From NCBI GenBank assembly GCA_009835985.1, contig VXWI01000048.1, positions 1-52,103 on the forward strand: a stretch of 52,103 nucleotides of DNA, given 5' to 3'. Of this stretch, positions 51,318-52,103 are shown one piece after another (position 1 is the first letter of the stretch; the number at the start of each line of letters is the position of its first letter). The DNA is from Acidobacteriota bacterium (GTDB lineage: Bacteria > Acidobacteriota > Vicinamibacteria > Marinacidobacterales > Marinacidobacteraceae). Both the position numbers and the translations under genes were made by a program. Below the pieces are notes generated by a model. It had not been told where the DNA came from. It worked only from the letters and a program-made list of their open reading frames with translations, and ran no database searches.

Positions 51318-52103
51318 ATGAAACAGCACGAAGACCGCAGCGCGTTGAATCGGCGACGCTTCCTCCAGACGACCGCCGCCGCCGGGCTGGCCGCGCTTCC
51401 CGGCGCCGCCGCGCCCGCGAGCCCGCGCCGCCAGCCGGCGTCTTTCGGCTCCAACCCGGCCGACCCGCTCGGCGTCCGGTCGAGCTTTCCGGTCACCGAG
51501 GAACTCGCCTACCTGAACAACGCCGCGGTGGGGCCGCTGCCGATCCCCGTCCGGGACGCCCTCCACGCCTACGCGGACAACAAGATGCTGCGCCGCGACG
51601 GCGCGTCGGGCGGCAAGGCGGTGGCGGGCGCGCGCTCCCGCTTCGCCGGCCTGTTCGGGGTCGATGAGGACGAGGTCGCCCTCCTCTACTCCACGAGCGG
51701 GGCCGAGAACATCATCGTGAACGCGATGGACTGGCGGCCGGGCGACAACGTGGTCGTGGACGAGCTGCACTTCGTCACCACCTTCGTGCTCTACCGCGAG
51801 CTCGAGCGCCGGGCGGGGGTCGAACTGCGGGTTATCCCGTCCAAGGACGGGGTCGTGACCGTCGACGACTTCGCCGCCCGGACCGACGACCGGACGCGGC
51901 TGCTGAGCGTGGCGTGGGTGTCGAACCGCAACGGCTTCCGCTACGAGCTGCCTCCGCTGGCCGACCTCGCCCACGCCCACGGGGCCTACCTCTACGCCGA
52001 CGCCATCCAGGCGTGGGGCACGTTCCCCACCAACCTCCACGAGGAGAAGGTCGATTTCGCCTGCGGCAACGGCTACAAGTGGCTGCACGCGGACTTCGGC
52101 TGC
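51318..52103 (+). CDS. Tat-exported aminotransferase class V-fold PLP enzyme (3' end outside window)
   Basis: The first 262 residues are visible. A Tat signal (NRRRFLQTTAAAGLAALPGA) is followed by a class V aminotransferase/cysteine-desulfurase-like domain: AYLNNAAVGPLP, LLYSTSGAENIIVNAM, VSNRNGFRYELPP, ADAIQAWGT (PLP-binding Asp) and GNGYKWLHADFG with the PLP lysine just before the window end. Export of a PLP enzyme by Tat fits loading of cofactor before transport. Related exported members are isopenicillin-N-epimerase-like. GAGGAGAG precedes the ATG, and a TACACT box lies at 51279-51284. Substrate unknown. Confidence 0.87.
   Translation, partial: MKQHEDRSALNRRRFLQTTAAAGLAALPGAAAPASPRRQPASFGSNPADPLGVRSSFPVTEELAYLNNAAVGPLPIPVRDALHAYADNKMLRRDGASGGKAVAGARSRFAGLFGVDEDEVALLYSTSGAENIIVNAMDWRPGDNVVVDELHFVTTFVLYRELERRAGVELRVIPSKDGVVTVDDFAARTDDRTRLLSVAWVSNRNGFRYELPPLADLAHAHGAYLYADAIQAWGTFPTNLHEEKVDFACGNGYKWLHADFGC

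Overview
The window is about 52 kb of high-GC bacterial DNA with dense genes, frequent GTG and TTG starts and short gaps. Several features suggest a soil or marine bacterium of the Acidobacteriota or Gemmatimonadota type: an Oar-like TonB receptor with a carboxypeptidase-regulatory N-terminus, several secreted or membrane-anchored amidohydrolases, Tat-exported enzymes, and palindromic intergenic repeats. The phylum is an inference. No rRNA, tRNA or CRISPR array was seen.

Layout. 1-9.3 kb: general metabolism, comprising a CsaA-like tRNA-binding protein, an SDR, a Kef-type antiporter with CBS domains, ACC deaminase plus an alpha/beta hydrolase, a guanine-deaminase-like enzyme, a steroid-5-alpha-reductase homologue, a VOC-cupin fusion, a DUF2461 protein, and an ArsR-VOC-PhnB operon behind a near-consensus promoter whose spacer holds a palindromic operator. 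9.5-15 kb: a compact minus-strand operon of cytochrome P450, HemW/HemN-like radical SAM enzyme, flavin-dependent halogenase-like enzyme and acyl-CoA/AMP ligase. It looks like a small biosynthetic cluster without PKS or NRPS genes. 15-21 kb: amidohydrolase, hydratase, PTPS-like protein, PLP sulfur-amino-acid enzyme, MT-A70 methyltransferase, and an NfeD-stomatin pair.

21-25.6 kb is accessory DNA of lower GC. It holds a metzincin lipoprotein, a truncated copy of a molybdenum hydroxylase gene, and a two-gene AAA ATPase plus TOPRIM-like module shaped like PARIS or AbiL defence systems. The intact molybdenum hydroxylase gene lies just to its right. 28-36 kb returns to core-like genes: an ABC exporter with a membrane-anchored amidohydrolase-CIA30 fusion and a TPR protein, six 32-33-bp tandem repeats, then a Tat-exported GGT-like enzyme with an amidohydrolase.

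36-47.4 kb is a second accessory and defence island: an 1802-aa GHKL ATPase with a DUF3883-like C-terminus, a BsuBI/PstI-type restriction-modification pair, an orphan AbiEi-type regulator, and a fusion of an IS1595 transposase DNA-binding region to a P63C domain. A decayed 3' end of a LOG-family gene lies inside the island, and the intact LOG gene sits at its right edge. 48-52 kb: the TonB receptor, a strong hairpin terminator and a Tat-exported class V aminotransferase cut by the window end.

The most notable pattern is that two unrelated defence-like cargoes each lie between a left-hand, 5'-truncated copy of a gene's 3' end and the intact gene, whose stop codon is at the junction. This suggests repeated integration at gene 3' ends, although no integrase is visible.
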